64,000 bases of DNA from Schumannella sp. 10F1B-5-1 (GTDB taxonomy: Bacteria; Actinomycetota; Actinomycetes; Actinomycetales; Microbacteriaceae), in the NCBI RefSeq assembly GCF_006517535.1, contig NZ_VHQH01000034.1:62001-126000 (forward strand), written 5' to 3'. This document shows, piece after piece, positions 35,112-44,398 of the stretch; within the stretch, counting starts at the first letter, position 1, and each line of letters opens with the position of its first letter. The notes under the pieces are model-generated. The model was given only the letters and a program-made list of their open reading frames with translations. It had not been told where the DNA came from and ran no database searches. A program made the translations under genes and the position numbers.

Positions 35112-37651
35112 CAGCACCGGAACTTCTTGACGTCGAGCGTGATCGGCGTCGCCGCGTTGGCCATCGCCCCGCCACCCGGTGTCTGCGCGGTCACCGTCGG
35201 TTGCGCATCCCCGGGTTGGTTGCTCGACGTGCACGTTCCTTGCGTCACGTTAGAGAATCCAGCGGATTGCAAGGTCGATTTCGCGTCGTCGAAGGTCTTG
35301 CCCGTCACATCGGGTACCGACTTGCCCTGGCCGTTCGAAGTGAACACGGTGACCGTGGTGCCCTTCGCGACCGAGGCGCTGGCGCCCGGATCGGTCCGCA
35401 CGATCGTTCCGGCCGGCTGGTCGGAGTCGATGGGACCGCCGTCGGCGAAGGCCAGGTCGGCGTTCTCGATGATCGGCTGGGCTTTGTCGACGGTCTGGCC
35501 GGTCACGTCGGGCACGATGGTCGGCTTGCCGGTGAGCAGGGCCGGATCGGCCGCAGGCAGGTCGCCGCCGGGGTTCGTCACATCGACGGCGCGCGCGATC
35601 GCCTTGAAGATCGGATTGCGCAGCTCTGCCGCTCTCGTCCCCTTCACGTAGATTCGCCGCAAGTTCTGCGAACCCTGGATATTGCCGACCCACAGCGAGG
35701 TCGAGGCCGCCGTCGTCGCTCCGTTGGTCCAGGTCTGCTTCGCCTCGTCGGTTGTTCCGGTCTTGCCCATGTACTCCTGGCCGTCGTAGGGGATCGCGGC
35801 GACCGCGGTTCCGCCTGACGTGAAGACGCCTCCCATGACGTTTGCGGCGGTATCGGCGACATTGGCCGGAACGGCCTGTGTGCAGTCGCCAGCCTGGCCC
35901 GGCAGTTCGGTGCCATCCGGCGCGATGATCTTGTCGACGATCGTGGGCTTGCAGTAGACGCCGTGGTTGACGATGCCGGCGTAGGCGGCCGCCATCATGA
36001 CAGGGCTCACATTGTTGCCGCAGACTCCGATCGCGCAGGTCAGGAAGGTGTCGAGAGGGGCCTTCGGGTCGTAGGCCTTGTAGATGCCCAGCTTCGACGC
36101 CACGTCGGCGATGTCGCACTGATCGACCTGCGTCGCCATCTGCAGGAATACCGAGTTGACCGAACGGGCGGTGCCTCGAGCGACCGTGTAAGGGCCGCTC
36201 TCGCCAGCGTCGTTCTGGAACGTGAACGGCGCGCCTCCGCCCGTGTCGCCGCAGGTCTTGACCTTCGACATGTTGATCGAGCGCACGCTCGCGTTGAACA
36301 CCTGGTTCACGCCGTTTCCTGCCTCGAGATACGCCAGTAGCGTGATGGGCTTGTAAGTCGATCCGGGCTGGAACCCACCCGATCCGCCGTGAGTCACATC
36401 GGAGGCGTAGTTGATCGCGGTCGTATTCGGGTCGGCACCCTGCCTGTCGTCGAAGTCCTTGTTCTGGGCCATCACCAGGATGCGCCCGGTGTTCGGCTGG
36501 ACGGTCGACGCCGCCGCTCCGAGCTGGAATCGAGACTCATCTGCAGGAGCGCGCTCCTGCAGCACCTGGCGCGCGGCCGTCTGCGCCTGGGCATCGATCG
36601 ACAGATAGAACTTGTATCCGCCGGTCTTGTAGTTCTCTTTGCGCTCCGTCGTGCTCGCGCCGAGCGAGGTCAGCTCGGTGATCGAGTTGCGCAGGTAGTC
36701 GCACGGGAGTCGCCATTCCGGGGCGGCGTACGCGCATCCACTGGTCGGCGGTGTGATGTGCACGAAGTTCGCGTCGACGGGGATCGCCAGCGCTTCGTCG
36801 AGCTCCTTCTGGGAGATGAACTTCTCGGCGTGCATCTTCTTCAGGATGTAGTCACGACGTTCCTGGTTCGCCTTGTAGTTGTCGGGATTCGACAGGCGCA
36901 ACTGGTCGGGGCTCTGCGTGATCGCGATGATCGACGCGGCCTGCGCCGGCGTCACATCGGAGGCGTTCACCGAGAAGTACTGGTTCGCGGCGGCCTGCAC
37001 GCCGTAGGTGTTCACGCCGAAGTTGGCGATGTTCAGGTAGCCCTGCAGGATCTCGTCTTTGGAGTACTGCTTCGCCAGGCTGATGGCGAGCTTCATCTCC
37101 TTGAGCTTGCGGCTCGGGGTGGGCTCTGTGGCCTCTTTGTAGGCCTTGTCTTGGGCGTCCTGGTCGCCCTCGTTCTCGTTGAGGGCCTTCTGCACGAGGA
37201 TGTTGCGCACGGTCTGCATCGCGAGCGTCGAGCCTCCGGTGTCGCCGGTGCCGGTCACGTAGCCGAAGCCCGCGCGCAGCAGCGACTGCAGGTCGACGCC
37301 GCCGTGCTCGTAGAAGCGGGCGTCCTCGCCCGCGATCGCCGCATCCTTGAGGTACTTGCTCATCTGATCGAGCTTCACCTCTTGACGGTTCTGGTCGTAG
37401 ACCGTCGCGATCTTGACCGGCGTTCCGTCGGTCGCGTTGATGTAGATCTCGTTCTGCTGCTTCTGCTGACCGAGGGTGATGTAGTCGGGCAGACCCTCGA
37501 AGATGCCGATGGTGCTCGAGGCGGTCATTCCGGTGACGGCGAGGGCCGGGGCGACCATGACGGTCACGAGAACACCGGCGAGCGCGCTGAAACCGACGGT
37601 GCCGAGGGTGGCGCCGAGCAGACTGCTCACGCTCTTCTTCTGGGCAGGCAT
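35111..37651 (-). CDS. Bifunctional penicillin-binding protein with C-terminal PASTA domains (PonA2-like)
   Basis: This is a class A PBP of 846 residues that polymerises and cross-links peptidoglycan outside the membrane. It has a membrane anchor at about 13-40. The glycosyltransferase domain has the catalytic Glu in GEDARFYEHGGVDLQSLLRA and GGSTLAMQTVRN. The transpeptidase has SxxK in STYKP, SVN in ARSVNSVFLQ and KTG in YMGKTGTTDEAKQTW. Two PASTA domains close the protein (VPDVTGQTVDKAQPIIENAD and VPDVTGKTFDDAKSTLQSAG). It sits upstream of the metallophosphoesterase as in Mycobacterium. A TAACGT box lies 12 nt before the start on the minus strand. Confidence 0.95.
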   Translation of the reverse strand: MPAQKKSVSSLLGATLGTVGFSALAGVLVTVMVAPALAVTGMTASSTIGIFEGLPDYITLGQQKQQNEIYINATDGTPVKIATVYDQNRQEVKLDQMSKYLKDAAIAGEDARFYEHGGVDLQSLLRAGFGYVTGTGDTGGSTLAMQTVRNILVQKALNENEGDQDAQDKAYKEATEPTPSRKLKEMKLAISLAKQYSKDEILQGYLNIANFGVNTYGVQAAANQYFSVNASDVTPAQAASIIAITQSPDQLRLSNPDNYKANQERRDYILKKMHAEKFISQKELDEALAIPVDANFVHITPPTSGCAYAAPEWRLPCDYLRNSITELTSLGASTTERKENYKTGGYKFYLSIDAQAQTAARQVLQERAPADESRFQLGAAASTVQPNTGRILVMAQNKDFDDRQGADPNTTAINYASDVTHGGSGGFQPGSTYKPITLLAYLEAGNGVNQVFNASVRSINMSKVKTCGDTGGGAPFTFQNDAGESGPYTVARGTARSVNSVFLQMATQVDQCDIADVASKLGIYKAYDPKAPLDTFLTCAIGVCGNNVSPVMMAAAYAGIVNHGVYCKPTIVDKIIAPDGTELPGQAGDCTQAVPANVADTAANVMGGVFTSGGTAVAAIPYDGQEYMGKTGTTDEAKQTWTNGATTAASTSLWVGNIQGSQNLRRIYVKGTRAAELRNPIFKAIARAVDVTNPGGDLPAADPALLTGKPTIVPDVTGQTVDKAQPIIENADLAFADGGPIDSDQPAGTIVRTDPGASASVAKGTTVTVFTSNGQGKSVPDVTGKTFDDAKSTLQSAGFSNVTQGTCTSSNQPGDAQPTVTAQTPGGGAMANAATPITLDVKKFRC

Positions 37652-37704
37652 AGGCTCGATGGTACGTTACGGCCCCTCGCCCCCGACTGAATGGATGCCC
37701 AACG

Positions 37705-37875
37705 ATGCCCACCTGGGAGTACCTGACGACGCCGCTCCTGATCCACAACACGACGGCGATCCTCAACAACTGGGGATCCCAGGGCTGGGAGCTCGTGCAG
37801 ATCGTCAACGGACCCGAGGGCGGGCTCGTCGCCTACCTCAAGCGCCCCGTCGCGCCGGCCGGGGCGGAGGCGTGA
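37705..37875 (+). CDS. Small DUF4177-like protein
   Basis: This is a 56-residue protein beginning MPTWEYLTTPLLIHNTTAIL, then NNWGSQGWELVQIVNGPEGG. The W-E-Y start and the GWELV block are the DUF4177 pattern. It matches Rv3678A in position and size, from memory. Function unknown. It overlaps the RidA start by 4 nt (GTGA), so the two are coupled. It is divergent from the PBP gene with only 53 bp between. Confidence 0.85.
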   Translation: MPTWEYLTTPLLIHNTTAILNNWGSQGWELVQIVNGPEGGLVAYLKRPVAPAGAEA

Positions 37876-38351
37876 GCGGCCGCATCGAGGCCCGGCTCGC
37901 CGAGCTCGGCCTGACGCTGCCCGCCGTGGCCGCTCCGGTCGCCGCGTACATCCCGGCGCTCACGACCGGGAACCTCGTCTACACCTCGGGCCAGCTGCCG
38001 TTCATCGACGGGGCCCTGCCGGCCACGGGCAAGGTCGGGGCGGATGCCGCCGCCGGCCTGGTCGGCGCCGACGACGCCAAGACCTACGCCCGCCAGTGCG
38101 CGCTCAACGCGCTCGCCGCCGCCGAGACCGTGATCGGCTCACTCGACCGGGTCACCCGGGTCGTCAAGGTCGTCGGCTTCGTCGCCTCCGACCCCGCCTT
38201 CACCGGGCAGCCGGGTGTCATCAACGGCGCCTCGGAGCTGCTCAGCGAGGTCTTCGGCGACGCCGGCGTGCACGCCCGCAGCGCCGTCGGCGTCGCGGTG
38301 CTGCCGCTCGACTCGCCGGTCGAGGTGGAGCTCGTGCTCGAGTTCGCCTAA
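37872..38351 (+). CDS. RidA/YjgF family protein
   Basis: The 159-residue protein belongs to the RidA superfamily, members of which hydrolyse reactive enamine/imine intermediates. It has LVYTSGQLPF near residue 38 and the helix ALNALAAAETVIGSLDRVTR. The C-terminal RSAVGVAVLPLDSPVEVELV carries the usual strand. The family Arg that binds substrate carboxylate is the one in ARSAVG. GTG 37872 overlaps the DUF4177 stop. It is longer than the 130-residue E. coli RidA because of a loop (GKVGADAAAGLVGADDAK) shared with the Rv3678c type. Confidence 0.9.
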   Translation: MSGRIEARLAELGLTLPAVAAPVAAYIPALTTGNLVYTSGQLPFIDGALPATGKVGADAAAGLVGADDAKTYARQCALNALAAAETVIGSLDRVTRVVKVVGFVASDPAFTGQPGVINGASELLSEVFGDAGVHARSAVGVAVLPLDSPVEVELVLEFA

Positions 38352-38425
38352 GCGTCGCCCGCCGAGGAGCCGCGCGCCGCGCATCCACGTGACCGGCGCG
38401 GCTGCACGACCACGGCGCCAGCCCA

Positions 38426-38463
38426 CGAAGGCCCCCTCCCGCAGTGCGATGAGGGGGCCTTCG
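38426..38463. terminator. Two-way terminator between RidA gene and acs
   Basis: A perfect 13-bp stem (CGAAGGCCCCCTC / GAGGGGGCCTTCG) with a 12-nt loop lies between convergent genes. Confidence 0.88.
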
Positions 38464-38505
38464 CCGTCCCGCCCGATCGGCTCTGGCTGAGTCGGATCGC
38501 TCCGG

Positions 38506-40470
<1,965 letters not shown>

Positions 40471-40749
40471 GGACGTCGTCATCCTCGGTGTCTGGCGGGA
40501 CGCCACGACGTGCCTGGTTCGCCGCGGCGGTGCGGTGGTTCGATGTTCTCGATCCTAATCACGGGCGGGTTGCGGGCGGGTTGCGTGACGGGTGGATGCG
40601 GCCTCGGAAGGCCTCGGGGAGCGTCGGCGTCGCGGGCGGGGGATGCCTCGTCGGCGTGTCGTCGCCGCCCGGGGTACGTTCTCGCGCGAGGACGAGCCGG
40701 ATCGTCGAGATCAGGTCACGGATCGCTGAAATCACGGGGTACAGAGCGT

Positions 40750-40777
40750 TGCGGAGTCCCCCGTTTGGAGTACACTC
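40750..40777 (+). promoter_or_regulatory. Promoter of 6C RNA
   Basis: TTGCGG (40750-40755), a 16-nt spacer and TACACT (40772-40777). The predicted start near 40784 gives a transcript of about 97 nt ending at the second hairpin. Confidence 0.65.
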
Positions 40778-40783
40778 GTCCCA

Positions 40784-40880
40784 GCCGAGGGAAACCTCGG
40801 ATCAGCAACGCACGCGATTCCCCCCGATCCTGTGTTGCCGTGGCGGCGCCTGTTCCCCCCAACGGGCGCCGCCCCTCTTT
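40784..40880 (+). ncRNA. 6C small RNA
   Basis: There are two stem-loops with runs of exactly six cytosines in their loops: 40820-40825 in GATTCCCCCCGATC, and 40855-40860 in GTTCCCCCCAAC. The second stem (GGCGGCGCC with GGCGCCGCC) is followed by CCTCTTT and doubles as a terminator. This is the hallmark of the actinobacterial 6C RNA. In M. tuberculosis the same RNA (B11) lies beside Rv3660c, next to the tad genes, which matches this context. It acts in trans through the C-rich loops on G-rich ribosome sites (known for B11). Confidence 0.87.
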
Positions 40881-41030
40881 AACCGGTGTTCTCCGGTTCT
40901 CTCGTCTCGTCCGGCTTCCTCGGGTCTTTCCGGCGTCTCAGCATCCCGCGTCCACTGTGCACAGCACGGGTTCTCCACCGATCCGGTTCGCGGCGCTCGC
41001 CCTGTTCGCCCCGCACTGCAGTCTCGGGGC
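40881..41030. other. Spacer between 6C RNA and tadA
   Basis: No gene is seen. In related genomes a septum-site-determining (ssd/CpaE-like) gene usually sits here; it is absent. Confidence 0.5.
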
Positions 41031-42137
41031 ATGAGCCCGCCTGATCGGCCCGATCCTCCGAGACCCGCCCCCGCGTCGGCGCCGACGCGGCCGCCGTCCT
41101 CTCCTCCTCCGCTGGTCCCGTTCGTGGCCCGGCCCGCATCTCCACGGCATCCGTCGCCGGGTGGCAGCGCGCCCGTCGGCGAGTTCGCGCCGGTGGCGGG
41201 GCGCGACGATCTCAGCGACGTCGACTTCGGGCCGCTCAGTCCGCTCGTCGCCGATCCGCGCGCGACGGATGTCTTCCTCACGGCCGAGGGTGCGCTCTGG
41301 GTCGACCGGGGCGCCGGGCTCGAGCCCGATGCCGAAGCGCGACTCGCGCCCGAGCAGGCGCGTGAGCTCGCCGTGCGGCTGATCGCCGCGGGCGGCCGCC
41401 ATCTCGACGAGGCGACGCCGTGCATGGACGTGCGTCTGGGGGAGGGCGTGCGCGTGCACGCCGTTCTCCCGCCCGTGTCACCGCACGGACCCGTGCTCTC
41501 CATCCGCCTGCCGCGACGGTCGCCGCCCGACTTCGCGGCGCTCGTCGCCGACGGCTTCTTCGCTCGGGAGGGGGACGTCGAGCGGGCGCGCGCCCTCGTC
41601 GTCGAGCGCCGCAACATCCTCGTGACGGGAGCGGGCGGCAGCGGCAAGACGACGCTGCTCGGCGCCCTGCTCGCGCTCGCCCCGCCGACCGAGCGCATCG
41701 TCGTGATCGAAGACGTCGGCGAGCTGCGCATCGCGCATCCGCACGTGGTGCCGCTCGAGGCGCGCCAGCCGAACCTCGAGGGCCGGGGCGCGATCGGGCT
41801 CGATCGGCTGGTGCGCGAGGCCCTGCGCATGCGCCCCGATCGGCTCGTGGTCGGCGAGTGCCGCGGCCCCGAGCTGCGCGAGCTGCTGTCGGCGCTCAAC
41901 ACGGGCCACGACGGCGGCGCGGGAACCCTGCATGCCAACTCGCTGGCCGACGTGCCGGCGCGGCTCGAGGCCCTCGCCGCCACCGCCGGGCTCGGGGCCG
42001 AGGCGCTCGCGCGGCAGGCGGTCAGCGCGATCGACGCCGTGCTGCACCTTGAGCGGCGCGAGGGGCGTCGGCGTCTCGTCGCGATCGGACGACCTGCCCT
42101 GGATGCGCGCTCGCGCCTGGTCATGGAGCCGACGTGA
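41031..42137 (+). CDS. TadA-type secretion ATPase
   Basis: This is a 368-residue VirB11/CpaF-like ATPase that powers Flp/Tad pilus assembly. The N-terminal 45 residues are a Pro-rich linker. Walker A is VTGAGGSGKTTLLGALLALA, the Asp box is IVVIEDVGEL, and the Walker B/His region is RMRPDRLVVGECRGPE followed by HDGGAGTLHANSLADV. It corresponds to Rv3659c. ATG 41031 is the first plausible start. The frame upstream crosses 6C RNA and is a shadow. The 4-nt overlap with the next gene marks an operon. Confidence 0.9.
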   Translation: MSPPDRPDPPRPAPASAPTRPPSSPPPLVPFVARPASPRHPSPGGSAPVGEFAPVAGRDDLSDVDFGPLSPLVADPRATDVFLTAEGALWVDRGAGLEPDAEARLAPEQARELAVRLIAAGGRHLDEATPCMDVRLGEGVRVHAVLPPVSPHGPVLSIRLPRRSPPDFAALVADGFFAREGDVERARALVVERRNILVTGAGGSGKTTLLGALLALAPPTERIVVIEDVGELRIAHPHVVPLEARQPNLEGRGAIGLDRLVREALRMRPDRLVVGECRGPELRELLSALNTGHDGGAGTLHANSLADVPARLEALAATAGLGAEALARQAVSAIDAVLHLERREGRRRLVAIGRPALDARSRLVMEPT

Positions 42138-43081
42138 GCCGGCGCGGCGCCGCCGACTTCGGCTCGGCCGCGCTCGCCGTGCGCCGGCTCGCGGTCATGC
42201 TCGATGCCGGGCTCTCGCCGGAGTCCGCCTGGCGTCAGCTCGCGGCCGCCGACGCGACAGCGGACACCGGGGCGAGTGCCGTGAGACCGGGCGTCGCCGT
42301 GCGGGTCGTCGCGGCGATCGACGAGGGGACGCCCCTGGCGACTGCCATCGCCGACGCCCTCGCCGAGTTCGACGCCGACCTCGAGGCCGTCTGGGCGCCG
42401 GTCGCCGCCGCCTGGCGGGTCGCCGAGGTCAGCGGCGCGCCGCTCGCGCCCACGCTCGATCGTCTCGCGCGCGTGCTCGCCGGCCTCGACGAGTCGGCCC
42501 GCGAGGTGGAGGTCGCGCTGGCCGGGCCGACCGCCTCCGCCCGCATCGTGACCGCGCTGCCGGTGGTCGGCATCCTGTTCGGGCTCGCGATCGGCGCCGA
42601 CACGATCGCGACCCTGTTCACGACCGGGCCGGGTCTGGTCTGCCTCGTCGTCGGCCTCGGCCTGATGGCGGGCGGCGCGCTGTGGTCGCGCCGGCTCGTG
42701 CGCAGCGCGCGCAGCACCGATGCGACGCCGGGCCTGCCGGCCGAGCTGACGGCCGTGGCGGTGTCGAGCGGACTCGGCGCGGAACGCGCCCGCGAGCTCG
42801 TGGATGCCGCGCTCGACCAGACCGGTCTGCACCGGTCGGGCGACGCGGTCGCCGAGGCGATCGCCTTCAGTCGACGCGCCGGGGTTCCCGCCGCCGCGCT
42901 GCTGCGCGCCGGCGCGGAGCAGGAGCGCGGGCTCGCGGCGACCGGGGCACGGCGGCGCGCCGCGGCGCTCGGCGTGCGGCTCATGCTCCCGCTCGGCGTC
43001 TGCGTGCTGCCGGCGTTCCTGGCCCTGGGCGTGCTCCCGGTCGTGCTCTCGCTGGTCTCCTCCACAGCCCGGGTGCTGTGA
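42134..43081 (+). CDS. TadB/TadC-like membrane protein (T2SF domain)
   Basis: This is a 315-residue inner-membrane platform protein of the type II secretion F superfamily. A central pair of membrane segments (ALPVVGILFGLAIGADTIAT, GLVCLVVGLGLMAGGALW) and a C-terminal one (RLMLPLGVCVLPAFLALGVL) flank cytoplasmic helical regions. Most tad loci encode two such proteins (TadB and TadC); only one is here. GTG 42134 overlaps the tadA stop by 4 nt. Confidence 0.82.
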   Translation: MSRRGAADFGSAALAVRRLAVMLDAGLSPESAWRQLAAADATADTGASAVRPGVAVRVVAAIDEGTPLATAIADALAEFDADLEAVWAPVAAAWRVAEVSGAPLAPTLDRLARVLAGLDESAREVEVALAGPTASARIVTALPVVGILFGLAIGADTIATLFTTGPGLVCLVVGLGLMAGGALWSRRLVRSARSTDATPGLPAELTAVAVSSGLGAERARELVDAALDQTGLHRSGDAVAEAIAFSRRAGVPAAALLRAGAEQERGLAATGARRRAAALGVRLMLPLGVCVLPAFLALGVLPVVLSLVSSTARVL

Positions 43082-43268
43082 GCGATGTCCCCCGATCAGC
43101 TCGCGTGCGGTTCGCGCCCGCCGCCTGACGCGCATCCTGGATCTGCTCGTGCCCCACGCCGGACCCCCGGCACCGGCCATCCCGGCCGCCCGCCGACATC
43201 CCGTCGGCCCCACGGCGTCGCTCGCCCCGAGAGGTCGAGCGGCGCCCCCCCCTATAAGAGGAGCAGAG
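43082..43268. other. Gap inside the tad locus
   Basis: These 187 bp show no convincing coding sequence. CCTATAAG at the end is a possible -10 element for the pilin gene. The gap sits where a second T2SF gene might be expected. Confidence 0.4.
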
Positions 43269-43529
43269 ATGAGCGAGCACAGCGACCACGGCGCCACGAC
43301 CACGGTGTCGGCCGTCGACCCGGGCGGGCCCCGCGCGCCGAGAACCGTCGCGGTGCGCCGCCTGGCGTCGCGGCTGGCCGACGACGGAGGAGCGGCGACC
43401 GCCGAGTACGCGATCACGATCATGGCGGCGGTGGGCTTCGCCGGGCTGCTGGTCGTGATCCTGAAGTCGGGCGAGGTGCAGAAGATCCTGACCGATCTCG
43501 TGCACAAGGCCCTCACGGTCGCCGGATGA
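43269..43529 (+). CDS. DUF4244 Flp-type pilin
   Basis: This is an 86-residue small pilin-like protein. A polar N-terminus precedes the prepilin-like junction GGAATAEYAITIMAAVGFAG, with glutamate five residues into the mature helix, and a hydrophobic helix that continues LLVVILKSGEV. It corresponds to Rv3656c. GAGGAG at 43257-43262 fixes ATG 43269. It overlaps the TadE gene by 4 nt (ATGA). Confidence 0.88.
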   Translation: MSEHSDHGATTTVSAVDPGGPRAPRTVAVRRLASRLADDGGAATAEYAITIMAAVGFAGLLVVILKSGEVQKILTDLVHKALTVAG

Positions 43530-43903
43530 GCGCGGGCGAGCGTCGCGGCGAGCATCGTTGCGGATTCCGAGTCGCGTCGCTGCGCGGTGACACCGGCGGC
43601 GCGGCGGTCGAGTTCGCGATCGTGCTGCCGACCGTGATCGCGGCGCTCGCCCTCTGCCTCGGCGCCGTGCAGCTCGCGGCGACGCAACTGCGGGCGCAGG
43701 ACGCGGCGGCCGACGCGGCGCGGGCGCTCTCCCGCGGCGACGAGGTGTCGCTCGCCGGGCGCGGGCTGGGGGATGCGCGACTCGCGCGATCCGACTCCGG
43801 AGACCTCGTCTGCGCGACCGTGACGGCGAGAGCCGGTGGGGCGGCCGCGGCGCTCGGGATCGCTGTCAGCGCGCGCGGGTGCGCCCTCGGCGGCGGACGG
43901 TGA
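43526..43903 (+). CDS. TadE-like minor pilin
   Basis: The 125-residue protein has a short basic N-terminus, then RGDTGGAAVEFAIVLPTVIA, a TadE-type prepilin site with a hydrophobic helix running to about residue 50. The C-terminal half is extracellular with two cysteines (DLVCATV, ARGCALG), possibly a disulfide. It corresponds to Rv3655c and is coupled to the pilin gene. Confidence 0.85.
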   Translation: MSAGERRGEHRCGFRVASLRGDTGGAAVEFAIVLPTVIAALALCLGAVQLAATQLRAQDAAADAARALSRGDEVSLAGRGLGDARLARSDSGDLVCATVTARAGGAAAALGIAVSARGCALGGGR

Positions 43904-43907
43904 GGCC

Positions 43908-44267
43908 GTGAGCGGCGGCGTCGCCGCCGTCGGCGTCATCGCGGTGACGGCGACGCTGTCGCTCGCCACGGTCGGCCTCGGCGCCGGCCTCCTGGAGCGG
44001 CAGCGTGTGGTCGCGGCGGCCGACTCCGCGGCGCTCGCCGCCGCCGACACGGCGTCGGGCGCGCTCGCGGGGGAGCCCTGCGCCGCGGCGGCCGAGGTCG
44101 CCCGCGCGAACGGGGCCGAGCTCGCCGACTGCACGGTCGACGGCGCCTCGGCGACCGTGACCGCCCGCGGGAGCTTCGCCGGCATCCCGCTGATCGCGCG
44201 TGCCCGAGCCGGGCCACCGTCGACACCGGCCGCGGGCCGAGGCGCGAGTCGCGCCGAAAGCACTTGA
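43908..44267 (+). CDS. Rv3654c family TadE-like protein
   Basis: The 119-residue protein starts directly with a hydrophobic helix (VGVIAVTATLSLATVGLGAG), then RQRVVAAADSAALAAADTAS, the signature of helicase/secretion neighbourhood TadE-like (Rv3654c) proteins. Two cysteines follow (GEPCAAAAEV, LADCTVDG). GTG 43908 is chosen; the stop at 44267 precedes topA by 131 bp. Confidence 0.85.
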   Translation: MSGGVAAVGVIAVTATLSLATVGLGAGLLERQRVVAAADSAALAAADTASGALAGEPCAAAAEVARANGAELADCTVDGASATVTARGSFAGIPLIARARAGPPSTPAAGRGASRAEST

Positions 44268-44398
44268 CAGTCGGAGATGTGTATGGTGTGCCTCGAAAGA
44301 CCCGGCCGCGCGCGGTGACGCCGCGACCGGTCATGTCGCAAGGGGGCCCGCCGAGTCCGGCGACGCCGCCGTGCGCATCCGCAGCACTAAGGAGCCCC

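Noticed and set aside
43085-43525. An in-frame extension upstream of the TadE-like gene across the 43082-43268 gap
   Set aside because: The encoded sequence is Pro/Arg/Gly-rich without membrane or pilin features, and the pilin gene with a strong ribosome site occupies 43269-43529 in another frame.
44264-44287. TTGACA followed by TATGGT upstream of topA
   Set aside because: The spacer is only 12 nt, too short for a standard promoter. TTGACA also spans the stop of the preceding gene.
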